Below the pieces are notes generated by a model. The model saw nothing but the letters and a program-made list of their open reading frames with translations. It had not been told where the DNA came from and did not search any database. 47,894 bases of DNA, from contig NZ_RYFD01000034.1 of NCBI RefSeq assembly GCF_004138135.1, positions 1 through 47,894 on the forward strand, written 5' to 3'. The translations under genes were made by a program, and so were the position numbers. This DNA comes from Candidatus Oscillochloris fontis. GTDB lineage: Bacteria; Chloroflexota; Chloroflexia; Chloroflexales; Chloroflexaceae. This document shows, piece after piece, positions 17,323 to 26,317 of this stretch (its first letter is position 1; every line of letters begins with the position of its first letter).

Positions 17323-17346
17323 CCTTAAATGTGAAATTGATTATCG

Positions 17347-19245
17347 TTATAAGAACGCAAGAATGAGGACAATCACAAATAAGAGGGTCAAAAATGCCGC
17401 CAAACCGGCCAGCGCCATGCGTTCGGGGTTGAAGAGCGACCAATCACCAAAGAGTTCATTATCGAAACCAACCAAGTAGATACGCTGCGGTTTCTCTTCA
17501 AGTAGGAAATCCATCTCGGTAATGGTTGTCCCACGGATCTTCAGTTCTGCCGCAATGAGGCGCGTATCATCACCGGCATCTTCGACCGCTTTTTTGAGCA
17601 TATCAGCGAGGGGGGCGACACTGTACCACTGGCCGGCATAGGGATCAATCCGCGCACTATAGACCGATTCGATCCGTTTCTTGACCGCCAGTTGGGGCAG
17701 ATCTTCAATATCATCGCTATTTTGCCACTCTTTGGCGCGACGGGCATAGGTAAAGACCTGCTCCTTAGCCTGATTACCAGTGCCTTCGCATGCCGGACAC
17801 TTCTGGTTAGGATAGCCACGACAACTTGGACATTCGCTCGTCACCGACTCTTCCGTCACGCTGCGGTCGGGATGACTCACCTTACGCACCTTATTGACTG
17901 TGCCCTTACCCTGGCACACCTTACAGGGTTGCTCACCGGCACCACCGCATGCAGTACAACTGATGATACTGATCGAGTTGGGTAATGGGATGATCTTCGC
18001 AGCGACAGTCTCAAAGGGATCGCGGGTGGGCACCTCGACACTCCAGACATCAGGCGTGGCCTGGAGCGAGGGGCGTTCATCGGGTTTCTGCGGGCGGATA
18101 CGAGCTTCAGGGGCACTACGTGACTCATAGAGGGTACGCAGTTCATAGAAGTAGATGTTGTAGCTGACGATCTGTTCGGGCTGGACGAGTTGGCCGAGGG
18201 CACGGCGGCGGAAGAAGCCATCGCGGCTCCAGCGATTGAGGTGGCGACGGATGACATCGCGGCGGTGCAACTCGTCGGCGCGCTTACGCGAGCGGGCCAG
18301 ATACTCCTTGAAACTGGCATCGAGCTGATCGCCGAGCGCCGTCTCCAGCGGGTTCTCTAGCCACTCGGCACTCGTCTCCCAGCGCGACTCCTCCATATCG
18401 GTGGTAGCCAGATCAATATGGCTACGCAGGGCTTGGCGCAGCGCACTCGCGGCGGCTCCGGCACTCGGAAAGCGTGCTTCGGGGTGGGTCGCAAGCATGC
18501 GTTGGAGTACGCGATCTGCGGGGGCGAGGCTGGGATCGCGGGCGGCGAGGCTGGGGAGTGGGCTGCCCGGTGCGGGTGGCACTTCACCACTGAGCATGTG
18601 ATACGCCACCGCCCCTAGGCTATAGACATCCAGCGCCGCTCCGGCTTCACCCTGCGCCAAACGCTGTTCCGGTGCGGAATAGGGCGTCAGGTAGTCGGCC
18701 TCATCAATACTGCTCAGATCGGGCGTATCAGGGCTGGCCGCAAGGCTCAGGTTGAAGAGGTAGGCCACGCCCTGGGCGGTGACGAGGATGTTCGCCGGTT
18801 GCACATCGCGGTGGAAGATCTGCTGCTGGTGGAGATCATCGAGGGCAGCGGCGATCTGGGCAACCACGCGCAGCGCGAGCATCACCTCCAACGAGCCGCT
18901 GGCCAACAACACCGCCAGTGGGCGCCCGTCGGTCTGCGGGGTCACCAGATAGTCCCCATACTTCTCGTCGTGGCCTGCGTCAATCACCGGCAGCAAGTTG
19001 GGGTGCGCGAGCCGCGCCGCAAGGCGTGCCGCGAGTTGGAAGCGGCTACTCGAAATCCAATCCTGACGCCGCAGAATATGTACCTGCACCGGACGATCAA
19101 GGGTCAGGTGGCTGGCACGGTAGACCGTCGCCAACTCCTCCTGCCCGATCCGCTCGTGCAGACGATAGTTGCGCATCTCGTAGGAGGCATTCGGTTCGCC
19201 AACCGGCTTGCGCTCGGGGCGCACAGGAGTAGCATGTGTGCTCAT
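17347..19245 (-). CDS. Pseudokinase fused to CxxCxG zinc-motif domain and C-terminal membrane anchor
   Basis: A 632-residue protein. Residues 27-275 fold like a Hanks Ser/Thr kinase ('YRLHERIGQ', 'HRDVQPANIL', 'PYSAPEQR', 'DVYSLGAVAYHMLSG'). The ATP-anchoring Lys is His56, the Lys after HRD is Gln149, and DFG reads NLS (165-167), so catalysis is unlikely. After a charged helical linker, residues 430-490 carry four DnaJ-type motifs (C430/C433, C441/C444, C472/C475, C483/C486), which should bind two zinc ions. One TM helix near the C-terminus ('LAAFLTLLFVIVLILAFL') suggests a tail-anchored, cytoplasm-facing protein. I start at ATG 19245; a TATACT lies seven bases upstream. A signalling scaffold is inferred. 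Confidence 0.85.
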   Translation of the reverse strand: MSTHATPVRPERKPVGEPNASYEMRNYRLHERIGQEELATVYRASHLTLDRPVQVHILRRQDWISSSRFQLAARLAARLAHPNLLPVIDAGHDEKYGDYLVTPQTDGRPLAVLLASGSLEVMLALRVVAQIAAALDDLHQQQIFHRDVQPANILVTAQGVAYLFNLSLAASPDTPDLSSIDEADYLTPYSAPEQRLAQGEAGAALDVYSLGAVAYHMLSGEVPPAPGSPLPSLAARDPSLAPADRVLQRMLATHPEARFPSAGAAASALRQALRSHIDLATTDMEESRWETSAEWLENPLETALGDQLDASFKEYLARSRKRADELHRRDVIRRHLNRWSRDGFFRRRALGQLVQPEQIVSYNIYFYELRTLYESRSAPEARIRPQKPDERPSLQATPDVWSVEVPTRDPFETVAAKIIPLPNSISIISCTACGGAGEQPCKVCQGKGTVNKVRKVSHPDRSVTEESVTSECPSCRGYPNQKCPACEGTGNQAKEQVFTYARRAKEWQNSDDIEDLPQLAVKKRIESVYSARIDPYAGQWYSVAPLADMLKKAVEDAGDDTRLIAAELKIRGTTITEMDFLLEEKPQRIYLVGFDNELFGDWSLFNPERMALAGLAAFLTLLFVIVLILAFL

Positions 19246-19252
19246 TGCTTTT

Positions 19253-19258
19253 AGTATA
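19253..19258 (-). promoter_or_regulatory. Possible -10 box for the pseudokinase gene (leaderless)
   Basis: TATACT on the minus strand ends seven bases before ATG 19245, so transcription would begin at or next to the start codon. No convincing -35 and no Shine-Dalgarno are seen, which fits leaderless translation. Confidence 0.35.
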
Positions 19259-19419
19259 CACCGTTGGTGCGACTCTGGTGGTAGAACTATCACCCGTGGT
19301 GACGATCTTGTGTCCGCGTGAGGGTAGATGCGGATCTACAATAATCAGACACTTCGTGCTCCCCCGGCATGTGGGCATCGCCTACCCTCGCATCCCAACA
19401 CCAAGAACGGAGGTTCCCT

Positions 19420-21999
19420 ATGAACCGGCGTCTTCTCTCCGCCTCACCCGGCATCTTCAGCCTCGTACTCGTCTTCAGCCTGTTGCTGGCCGCGTGTGGC
19501 AATAATGGCCCGCCAACCACTGGCGAGAACCCCGCAACGAATACGGCTGCGCCCGCCGCACCGACCGCCACCCTCGCGCCGCCCGAACCCGCCACCTTCA
19601 CTGAACAGGAGCGTATCAGCGCCGCCGCCGATGGCGAAACCCAGGTCGTCGCGGGCGCTGAGGTCGCACTACCGGCGGAGGCCGTCGAAGGTGCTGGCAA
19701 CCTCGAACTGGCCGTGGTCGAGGCGAGGGGCACGATTGTAGAGCAACTTGATCAGGTGGTGCAGCGCGAGACGCCCTTCTACACCCTTCAGATGAGTGGG
19801 GAGAGCGACTCGCGCCTGCCAGTAGAGCTACGCCTCCCCGCCACCAGCCCCGACTCGCGGGTGGCGGTCTTGGTTGATGGGCTCTACCTCTTTGTGTATG
19901 AAGTAGAGCCAGAAGATGGCTTCTTGAGCATCCCGGTGCGCGTGCCATCCGCCAGCCCGCCCGATCTGGAGGGCGACCCGATGGCGACCGCTGGGACGAG
20001 CCACTACTTCGTGATTGGCCCGCGCAATGCGGCGGTGCCGCTCTGGGATCAGATCAGTGGGGTGAGCGTGGCCCACGCCCAGAATAGTGGCAACCGCAAC
20101 TGTATCGTCTATGGCGATATTCCGGTTGAACTGAGCACCTGCCGCCGCAACGCCTCCGGCTCGGTACAGGTGGCCTGGGGTCGCGCCGGCCTGATCACGA
20201 CCGAGACCGCCGATGCGGTGATCGCCGCCACCGAAGAGGGCATGCGCCGTTTGGCCGCTGCGGGCTTCACCGCCGCTAAGATCTCCGGCCTCAGCCCGGT
20301 GCAGATTGCGATCATTGCCGGTGATACAACCCCCACCTACAACTCGACCTTGGGCCGCGTGCGGATCGGGGCCGACGCTGCGGGCCAGATCGGGGGTGCC
20401 GAGAGCCGTTATAGCCTGTGGCACGAACTGATGCACTGGGTTGAGGACGAGAACTACGCCATGCTGTGGGGCTTCGTGAATGGCGATCTGCGTTGGTGGC
20501 TGGAGAGCGTCGCCGAGGTGGGCGTCTTCATCGCCGACCCCGCCGCCGCCGATTTTGCCGCCAACTTCTATGGCCGCTCGACGCTGAATGACAATAAAAC
20601 CCTGATCTATCAACTCTCACCCTACCAGTGGGCGTCGAGTGAACAGTATCTGCATGCGCAGTTGCTACGGGCGAATATCTGCTCCAGCGGCTGCCCGTTG
20701 ACAATGGAGAGCTTTGTTGCGGCGGTGAATGCGGGTACCTACCCCATGCAAGAGAGCGACAAGCGCGCCACGCTGCGGACCAACCTGGATCGCTATGCGC
20801 GCTACATCCTCACCGGCAAGCTCGATGGCTATGCCGATACCGTGAGTGCCTTTAGTACTGGCGCACCCATCGGCGACTACGTGGGGGTGATTGAGGACAA
20901 GAGTGCGCCGTTTGTCCTCGATACAACCAGTTACCCACCCCAGGTGGTCAAGACGGGAACGATAGAAGCCTCGATGCAGCCGGATAGTGTCTACCCCTTG
21001 ATGATCCGCAGTGGCCTGGATGGCAGCGCACCGCTGATGAAGCAACGCCCCTCCGGCCAGCCGGTGATGCTGACGGTCGAGGCGGGGGTGGAAGTCTACT
21101 ACAGTATCAATGGTGGCGAGCCGCAGCACCACACCGGCGCGAGCAAACTGGTGATCGCCCCCATCCACGATGGGATCGGCGAGCCACAAGTGCGGTTGGT
21201 GGCAATTGCCCGCGAGACCGCAACCACCTTCAAGGCCAAGGTCGAGCCAATCAAGCTCGAAGGCGACTGGGTGTTTAGCGTCAAAAGCGCAAACATCGTT
21301 TCGATGAACTGCCCCAGCGATGACCCTGAAGATGATAGCAGCGCAGAACTGACCGATTCGGATACGCTGCTCCAGTTGACAACCCTGGTCGCCCCAAAGG
21401 GTTCCTACCATGCGGCTAACCCCAATCGCCCCGGTGAGTTGGAGTTTGTGTTTGATCCGGGGGCCAGCCTGAAGACCGAACCCACTGATCCCGACATCAC
21501 CTATGTCTCGACGATCACGCTCAAGGATAAGGAATTCCTTGCCGATCTGGAACTCAGCATCCCGCCAGCTACTACGAGTGGTGCAGCCCCTGGCTCCCAG
21601 GCTAACGGCGCAGGCGTCGCCGTAGCCCTGACCCTGCCGACTGGCCTCGCGCTCTTCTTCATGCGCCGCCGCCGCCGTGGCGCGGCCATCCTGATGAGCC
21701 TGCTCGCCGTGACCATGCTGACTGGGTGTTTGGGCATCAACATCAGTGGCTCGTTTGGGAGTGAGGTACGCTTCCAGAAGTTGACCTACCAGGACAACCT
21801 TGGGGTAGCAACCACGCCCATGTGGCGGCTCACCGAGGGGAAGGGCACCTTCGATATCGATCTGACGATTAAGGTAGAGGTGGCGAGCATTGATGATAGC
21901 CCGCCCACCAGCGAGACGCGGGTTTGTCAGGCGACGCTGGCGATCACCGCCGAGGGTGAACTCTTCCCCGATGGGGTGGTGCAACCGGCGGAGGATTAA
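19420..21999 (+). CDS. Large lipoprotein with HExxH motif and a second internal lipobox
   Basis: An 859-residue protein starting at ATG 19420 (CGGAGG upstream). A lipoprotein signal ('FSLLLAACGN') is followed by a Pro/Ala/Thr linker. The middle has 'SLWHELMHWVEDENY' with H335, E336 and H339, a zincin-type HExxH, in a region that could be a metallopeptidase domain; the third metal ligand is not obvious. A later segment resembles a chitobiase-like beta module ('GVEVYYSINGGEPQ'). Near residue 728 comes a hydrophobic stretch ending in 'FFMRRRRRG', and at once another signal-like stretch with lipobox 'LLAVTMLTGCLG' (C770) and about 90 further residues. It looks like two lipoprotein genes fused in frame. 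The function is unproven. Confidence 0.75.
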   Translation: MNRRLLSASPGIFSLVLVFSLLLAACGNNGPPTTGENPATNTAAPAAPTATLAPPEPATFTEQERISAAADGETQVVAGAEVALPAEAVEGAGNLELAVVEARGTIVEQLDQVVQRETPFYTLQMSGESDSRLPVELRLPATSPDSRVAVLVDGLYLFVYEVEPEDGFLSIPVRVPSASPPDLEGDPMATAGTSHYFVIGPRNAAVPLWDQISGVSVAHAQNSGNRNCIVYGDIPVELSTCRRNASGSVQVAWGRAGLITTETADAVIAATEEGMRRLAAAGFTAAKISGLSPVQIAIIAGDTTPTYNSTLGRVRIGADAAGQIGGAESRYSLWHELMHWVEDENYAMLWGFVNGDLRWWLESVAEVGVFIADPAAADFAANFYGRSTLNDNKTLIYQLSPYQWASSEQYLHAQLLRANICSSGCPLTMESFVAAVNAGTYPMQESDKRATLRTNLDRYARYILTGKLDGYADTVSAFSTGAPIGDYVGVIEDKSAPFVLDTTSYPPQVVKTGTIEASMQPDSVYPLMIRSGLDGSAPLMKQRPSGQPVMLTVEAGVEVYYSINGGEPQHHTGASKLVIAPIHDGIGEPQVRLVAIARETATTFKAKVEPIKLEGDWVFSVKSANIVSMNCPSDDPEDDSSAELTDSDTLLQLTTLVAPKGSYHAANPNRPGELEFVFDPGASLKTEPTDPDITYVSTITLKDKEFLADLELSIPPATTSGAAPGSQANGAGVAVALTLPTGLALFFMRRRRRGAAILMSLLAVTMLTGCLGINISGSFGSEVRFQKLTYQDNLGVATTPMWRLTEGKGTFDIDLTIKVEVASIDDSPPTSETRVCQATLAITAEGELFPDGVVQPAED

Positions 22000-22008
22000 C
22001 ACGTAGCC

Positions 22009-22043
22009 GAGCTTCCGGGAAGCTTTCAGCTTCCCGGAAGCTC
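22009..22043. terminator. Bidirectional hairpin between convergent genes
   Basis: GAGCTTCCGGGAAGCT and AGCTTCCCGGAAGCTC pair around TTC; each arm is itself nearly palindromic. It lies between the stops of the plus-strand lipoprotein gene and the minus-strand glycosyltransferase gene, where a shared terminator is expected. No long T tract is present. Confidence 0.6.
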
Positions 22044-23096
22044 TCAGCGTAGCATGTCTAGCGCCATGCGCACGATCTCGTCCACGCCGATCTTCTGCAT
22101 ACACTCGGATGGATCGGTATGGCGCGGGCATGTCTGGAATTGGCTGCACGGGCTACACGCCAAACCCGCCGTCACCACCCGATGGCGCGCCGGATCGCCC
22201 CACGGCCCGAAGCGTCCGGGGTCGCTGGGGCCAAAGAGGTGAATGCTGGGGCAGCCCTGGCTGACCGCGAGGTGTAGGGGGCCGGTATCACCGCCGATCA
22301 TCAGGTGGGCACGGGCCAGAATTGCGGCCAGTTGAGGGATGTTGGTAGCTCCGGCCAGGTTGAGCGCCGGGGGGTGTTGTGCTGCCACGCGCCGTGCCAG
22401 TTCGACCTCGTCGGGGCCGCCGCTCAGTACGATCCGCCAGCCGCGTGAGGCCAGCGCATGCCCCACGGCGACCCAGCGTTCCGGTGGCCACGCCTTGGTT
22501 GGCCCGCTGGCCCCTGGGTGGATGACCACGAAGGGCGCATTGGTCAGGTTGGTGGCGCACCACTGTGCGGCCCACGCACTGGCCGCCGCCCCCGGATCAA
22601 AGAAGGTCGGTGGTGCATCACTGGCAACGTGCCCCAACAAGGCCGCCACCACCGCCAAACTCTGGCGGCTTACATGCGCCTTGGGATCGTAGGGCAGTGC
22701 GTGGGTGAGGAAGGGCGCACAACGCGGGTGGGCATGGCCGATGCGGATGGGAATCCCGGCCAGGGCGATCAGCATTGCCCCCCACCAGTGGTCGTCGCGG
22801 AAGAGCAGCGCGGCATCGTAGTGCATGCGGCGCAGCACCGCTGCGTAGCGCAGCAGCATCCCGTAGGGCCGCAGACGCCGCCGTGGGCCAATGGTGCGTG
22901 CAAAGCCGGGGAACTCTAGCGTATGCAGGGTGTTGAGGGCTGGATGGGTGGCCCAGATCATGCGCGACCACGGGCCGACCACCGCGCTGATGTGGGCATG
23001 CGGCAAGCCCTGGCGCAACTGCCCCAATGCCGGGGTTGCCAGCAGCAGATCACCGAGTGCATCGGGCTTGATCACCAAAACGCGGGTGGGTGGCAT
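22044..23096 (-). CDS. Glycosyltransferase family 9 (heptosyltransferase-like)
   Basis: A 350-residue GT-B enzyme resembling ADP-heptose:LPS heptosyltransferases. N-terminal 'VLVIKPDALGDLLLATPAL', central 'FVVIHPGASGPTKAWPPERW', 'IVLSGGPDEVELA', and the donor-binding 'MIGGDTGPLHLAVSQGCPSIHLFGPSDPGRFGP' are all family hallmarks. The C-terminal 'CSPCSQFQTCPRHTDPSECMQKI' is the usual Cys-rich GT9 end. GAGG lies seven bases before the ATG. In Chloroflexota, which mostly lack LPS, such enzymes probably act on other glycoconjugates; donor and acceptor are unknown. Confidence 0.92.
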   Translation of the reverse strand: MPPTRVLVIKPDALGDLLLATPALGQLRQGLPHAHISAVVGPWSRMIWATHPALNTLHTLEFPGFARTIGPRRRLRPYGMLLRYAAVLRRMHYDAALLFRDDHWWGAMLIALAGIPIRIGHAHPRCAPFLTHALPYDPKAHVSRQSLAVVAALLGHVASDAPPTFFDPGAAASAWAAQWCATNLTNAPFVVIHPGASGPTKAWPPERWVAVGHALASRGWRIVLSGGPDEVELARRVAAQHPPALNLAGATNIPQLAAILARAHLMIGGDTGPLHLAVSQGCPSIHLFGPSDPGRFGPWGDPARHRVVTAGLACSPCSQFQTCPRHTDPSECMQKIGVDEIVRMALDMLR

Positions 23097-23110
23097 GGGG
23101 AACCTCTGGC

Positions 23111-23233
23111 GGCCCTCACCCCCCCCAGCCCCCCTCGCCCGTGGGCTACGCCCACAGGCGAGGGGGGAGTAGGCGCATCACGCTGCGGAATCTCCCCTCT
23201 CCCATCAAGGGAGAGGGGCTGGGGGTGAGGGCC
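23111..23233. repeat. 123-bp pyrimidine/purine-rich hairpin repeat, copy 2
   Basis: Starts GGCCCTCACCCCC and ends GGGGGTGAGGGCC, with the inner hairpin GTGGGCTACGCCCAC and a CCCCTCTCCC/GGGAGAGGGG pair. It shares ends, layout and the 'GCTGCGG.ATCTC' spacer with 12651-12787. It lies between the glycosyltransferase start and the CpXC gene's stop. Confidence 0.8.
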
Positions 23234-23240
23234 GATCTGC

Positions 23241-24551
23241 CTAAAACAGCATCGCGCCCGACTCGCGGGCCAGTTGGCGCAGCCGATCACTAGAGGCTTT
23301 GTTGTTGCGCTTCTCTTCTTGATCGGCCAACGCATTGAGCTGCGTGACGAGATCGGACGTGATCATGGCCACGTTCTTGCGCAGCAGCTTGGTCGCCGCC
23401 TGAGGCGTTTCGGCCAGCATCAGTTCGTTGATGAAGCGCTCCTGGGGCGAGAGCCGATCCTGGATGATCGTCACCGCCTCTTCGGCGAGACGATCAAGCA
23501 GCGCCACGGCCTGCTCATGTCCGGCGCGCTGGGCGGCACCGACGTTGGCCGAGAGTACCATCAGGAAGGCTTCGTTGACCTGATCGGCGTTGGTGTGGAG
23601 GGCCGCAAATGGATCTTCAGCCGAGAGTACCAGTTCTAAGACCTTGCTCCCAGCCTCAAACATCTCCTGGGCTTGGCGGTCGAGATCCTCGACAATCTCT
23701 AGGACGCGGGTGCGGCGTACGGTGAGCCGCTCCACCTCCACCGTATCCCCGGCCAGTTCGAGCGCTTCGATCTGCTGCGTCCAGACCTCGAAGAAGTCAT
23801 AGTCAATGTAGCCGCGCAACTGGGCGACGTTCTCTTCGAGATCCTCTTCGGGGGCGCTCGCCAGCCGTGCGATCACCTCGGCCAGTTCGGCATCCTCAGC
23901 GGCGGAGCCATCGAGGCCACCCAACTCTTCGGCGAGGTGGTCGCGCACCGCCTCCAACAACATCCGCGAGTCGGCCTGACTCGGCGGGGTTGCGCCGATG
24001 AAGGCGTTGAGGGTCGTGAAGAACTCCTCGTTCAGTTCGGTGCGGTGGGCGTCTACCAACTCGGAGAAGCCAGAGCCAGTGGCGAGTGCCCCGGCCAGTT
24101 CGCTGATCAGATCCACCCGGCGGCGCTGGGCTTCGAGCATCTCGCGAGAGATACCGTCAGCTTCGAGAATCGTGTCCAACAACGAGGGCAGAGTCAGGAA
24201 GTGGCGCGGATTGAGCAGATGTACACGCGGGGCATTTTGGGGGAGCGACTGCATCACAAAGCTGGTTGCATCACTCACAAAACGCTCTTGTTCAGCCGGT
24301 GAACTCTTCATCTCTTGGGGGAAATAGACCAGACAGAGTTGCTTGGTGGCATCGTGATAGAAGATCGGTGCCCCCAGCATACTGGCGGTCTGACAATTGG
24401 GGCAAACGGCCATATTCAACTGACCGCTGAGGAGCGCCTGCTTGAGTTCGGGTTGCTGCGTTACATCAATCAAGGTATAGACGGCGGTGCGAAAGGGATT
24501 GCCACATGCGGGGCAATTGAGTTGCACCGGTTGAGGGGCGACAGCAGGCAT
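23241..24551 (-). CDS. CpXC-domain protein
   Basis: A 436-residue cytoplasmic protein. The first ~130 residues form a CpXC zinc-ribbon-like domain: 'LNCPACGNPFRTAVYTLIDV' and 'NMAVCPNCQT' give two CxxC pairs, followed by 'YHDATKQLCLVYFPQEM'. The rest is acidic and mostly helical, rich in Leu/Glu/Ala, with coiled-coil potential ('EIVEDLDRQAQEMFEAGSKVLEL'). CpXC proteins are widespread and uncharacterised. The ATG has GGAG upstream. Neighbouring genes give no clear functional link. Confidence 0.85.
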   Translation of the reverse strand: MPAVAPQPVQLNCPACGNPFRTAVYTLIDVTQQPELKQALLSGQLNMAVCPNCQTASMLGAPIFYHDATKQLCLVYFPQEMKSSPAEQERFVSDATSFVMQSLPQNAPRVHLLNPRHFLTLPSLLDTILEADGISREMLEAQRRRVDLISELAGALATGSGFSELVDAHRTELNEEFFTTLNAFIGATPPSQADSRMLLEAVRDHLAEELGGLDGSAAEDAELAEVIARLASAPEEDLEENVAQLRGYIDYDFFEVWTQQIEALELAGDTVEVERLTVRRTRVLEIVEDLDRQAQEMFEAGSKVLELVLSAEDPFAALHTNADQVNEAFLMVLSANVGAAQRAGHEQAVALLDRLAEEAVTIIQDRLSPQERFINELMLAETPQAATKLLRKNVAMITSDLVTQLNALADQEEKRNNKASSDRLRQLARESGAMLF

Positions 24552-24610
24552 GTCAGTCTCCGCTAGATGATGGGTGACGATTATCGCCGGATTATACCAG
24601 AGATCGCGAT

Positions 24611-25240
24611 CTAGCCTCTTCTCCCGATAACCGCAAAGAGCGGATCACTCAGCCAGCGACAGGGTGAACGATCTAAACCACGAATAGCATCGAAGCACCC
24701 GGCATAGCTGAAGTATTGTTTCACTAAGGTCATATGCTGCGCGTCGCTGGTACCCACCCAGACATGCACGGCTTTACTGGGAAAACAACGGTTGGAGAAA
24801 CTGACAATAAAGGGTGCCCCTGGTTTGAGAATCCGCCCAACTTCAATAAAGACCTCAATGGGGCGGGTGAGGTACTGTACCGAGACAGTACACAGAGCGG
24901 CGTCGAAGCTGGCGTCGGCAAAGGGAAGATGGGGTTCGTTATTCAGGTCGTGGATGATGTACTCGTTGAGTTGCGTGTTTTGACGCAACTCCTCCTCGTT
25001 GAGGCCCAATCCAACCACCCATTTCCGCGTCAGATCGCTGGGGAGGTGGGTATGATAACTACTCATCAGATCGAAGATGTGGGCGGAAGCGGGGATCTCT
25101 TCGTGGAAGATCTGGCCCAAGGCACGTTGGGCAGGCTCATCAATGTGGGCAGTGAGGCGCGGGTAACGGTAGAAATCGCGGTCGTCACCCTCATCGTAGC
25201 GGCGGAAGTAGGTGGTGGGAAAATGGTGTTCACCAAACAA
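24611..25240 (-). CDS. Class I SAM-dependent methyltransferase
   Basis: About 209 residues if started at TTG 25240, which has AGGAG six bases upstream; the frame stays open to another TTG at 25273, with a GTG at 25255. The fold is Methyltransf_11-like: 'IFDLMSSYHTHLP' (motif I region, without a classic GxGxG), 'VVGLGLNEEEL', 'HDLNNEPHLPFADASFDAALCTVSVQYL' (motif II) and 'VGRILKPGAPFIVSFSNRCFP'. Relatives in Proteobacteria and Cyanobacteria are annotated only as methyltransferases. The substrate is unknown. It is divergent from the quinone oxidoreductase gene. Confidence 0.85.
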   Translation of the reverse strand: MFGEHHFPTTYFRRYDEGDDRDFYRYPRLTAHIDEPAQRALGQIFHEEIPASAHIFDLMSSYHTHLPSDLTRKWVVGLGLNEEELRQNTQLNEYIIHDLNNEPHLPFADASFDAALCTVSVQYLTRPIEVFIEVGRILKPGAPFIVSFSNRCFPSKAVHVWVGTSDAQHMTLVKQYFSYAGCFDAIRGLDRSPCRWLSDPLFAVIGRRG

Positions 25241-25329
25241 TGGATGCTCCTTCACCTTTCTACCCCGAAGCAAATTCCTGTTATAGTATAGGCTCAGGTT
25301 TTCTCGCGGCGCAAGGGAGGAAGAGAGCT

Positions 25330-26298
25330 ATGCGAGCAATCCGCTTCCACGAGACGGGTGGGCCAGAGGTGTTGCGTGTTGATGAGATTGATCGCCCTGA
25401 TCCGGAACCGGGTCAGGTACGGGTGAAGGTAGTTGCTACGGGGCTTAACTATATCGAGACGTATCATCGTAGCGGGCTTTATCCGCTGTCGCTGCCCTAC
25501 ATCCCTGGGAGTGAGTTTGCTGGCACGGTGGATGCCATCGGTGCGGGGGTGAACGGCGTGGCGGTTGGGGATCGTGTGGCAACGGCGGCGGGTCTGGGCG
25601 GCTATGCTGAGTATGCGCTGATTCCCGCCGAGAAGTTGGTGCATGTTCCCGCTGCGGTGGATCTTGACCTGGCGGCGGCGGTGATGCTTCAGGGAATGAC
25701 CGCGCACTACCTCGTCTTTAGCACCTATCCGCTTAAAGCGGGCGAGACCTGCTTGATCCACGCGGCGGCGGGTGGCGTGGGCTTGCTGCTGGTGCAACTG
25801 GCGCACCGTATTGGGGCGCGGGTGATCGCCACGGTGGGTTCGGCGGCCAAAGCCGAGTTGGCGCGCACCGCCGGGGCCGATGAGGTCATTTTCTACCGCG
25901 AGGAGCCGTTTGCCCCCCGCGTGCGTGAACTGACCGCCGGGCGCGGCGTGGATGTCGTCTACGACTCGGTCGGTAAGGATACCTGGGAGGGCAGCCTGGA
26001 TAGCCTGCGCCCACGTGGGATGCTGGTCAGTTTTGGCAATGCGAGTGGGGCAGTGCCGCCCACCAGCCCGCTCGTGCTAAGTGCCAAAGGCTCGATCTTC
26101 CTCACCCGGCCCATGCTCTGGCACTACATCGCCACGCCAGAGGAGTTGGCATGGCGGGCGACCGATCTCTTCACCTGGATCGCCCAGGGCGAACTTCAGG
26201 TGCGTGTTGATCGCCGCTTCCCACTCGCGGACGCCGCCGACGCCCATCGCGCCCTTGAAGGCCGCGAGACGGCGGGCAAAGTCTTGATCATTCCTTAA
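25330..26298 (+). CDS. qor: NADPH:quinone oxidoreductase (zinc-free MDR family)
   Basis: A 322-residue medium-chain reductase. It opens with 'MRAIRFHETGGPEVL', then 'GLNYIETYHRSGLYPLSLPYIPGSEFAG', the catalytic-domain signature of quinone reductases without zinc ligands. The Rossmann segment 'HAAAGGVGLLLVQLAHRIGARVIATVGSAAKAELAR' binds NADPH. ATG 25330 is preceded by GGGAGG; the 30 codons upstream overlap the divergent promoter region and are not coding. It is followed 19 bp later by the aspartokinase gene, so the two may be co-transcribed. It probably reduces quinones or enones; the physiological substrate is not evident. Confidence 0.93.
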   Translation: MRAIRFHETGGPEVLRVDEIDRPDPEPGQVRVKVVATGLNYIETYHRSGLYPLSLPYIPGSEFAGTVDAIGAGVNGVAVGDRVATAAGLGGYAEYALIPAEKLVHVPAAVDLDLAAAVMLQGMTAHYLVFSTYPLKAGETCLIHAAAGGVGLLLVQLAHRIGARVIATVGSAAKAELARTAGADEVIFYREEPFAPRVRELTAGRGVDVVYDSVGKDTWEGSLDSLRPRGMLVSFGNASGAVPPTSPLVLSAKGSIFLTRPMLWHYIATPEELAWRATDLFTWIAQGELQVRVDRRFPLADAADAHRALEGRETAGKVLIIP

Positions 26299-26317
26299 AC
26301 CATAGGGTCAACCAGTT

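Noticed and set aside
20665-22149. 494-codon open frame antisense to the HExxH lipoprotein
   Set aside because: GC-rich antisense shadow; translation is rich in Arg/Gly/His with no domain, while the sense strand has signal peptide, Shine-Dalgarno and motifs.
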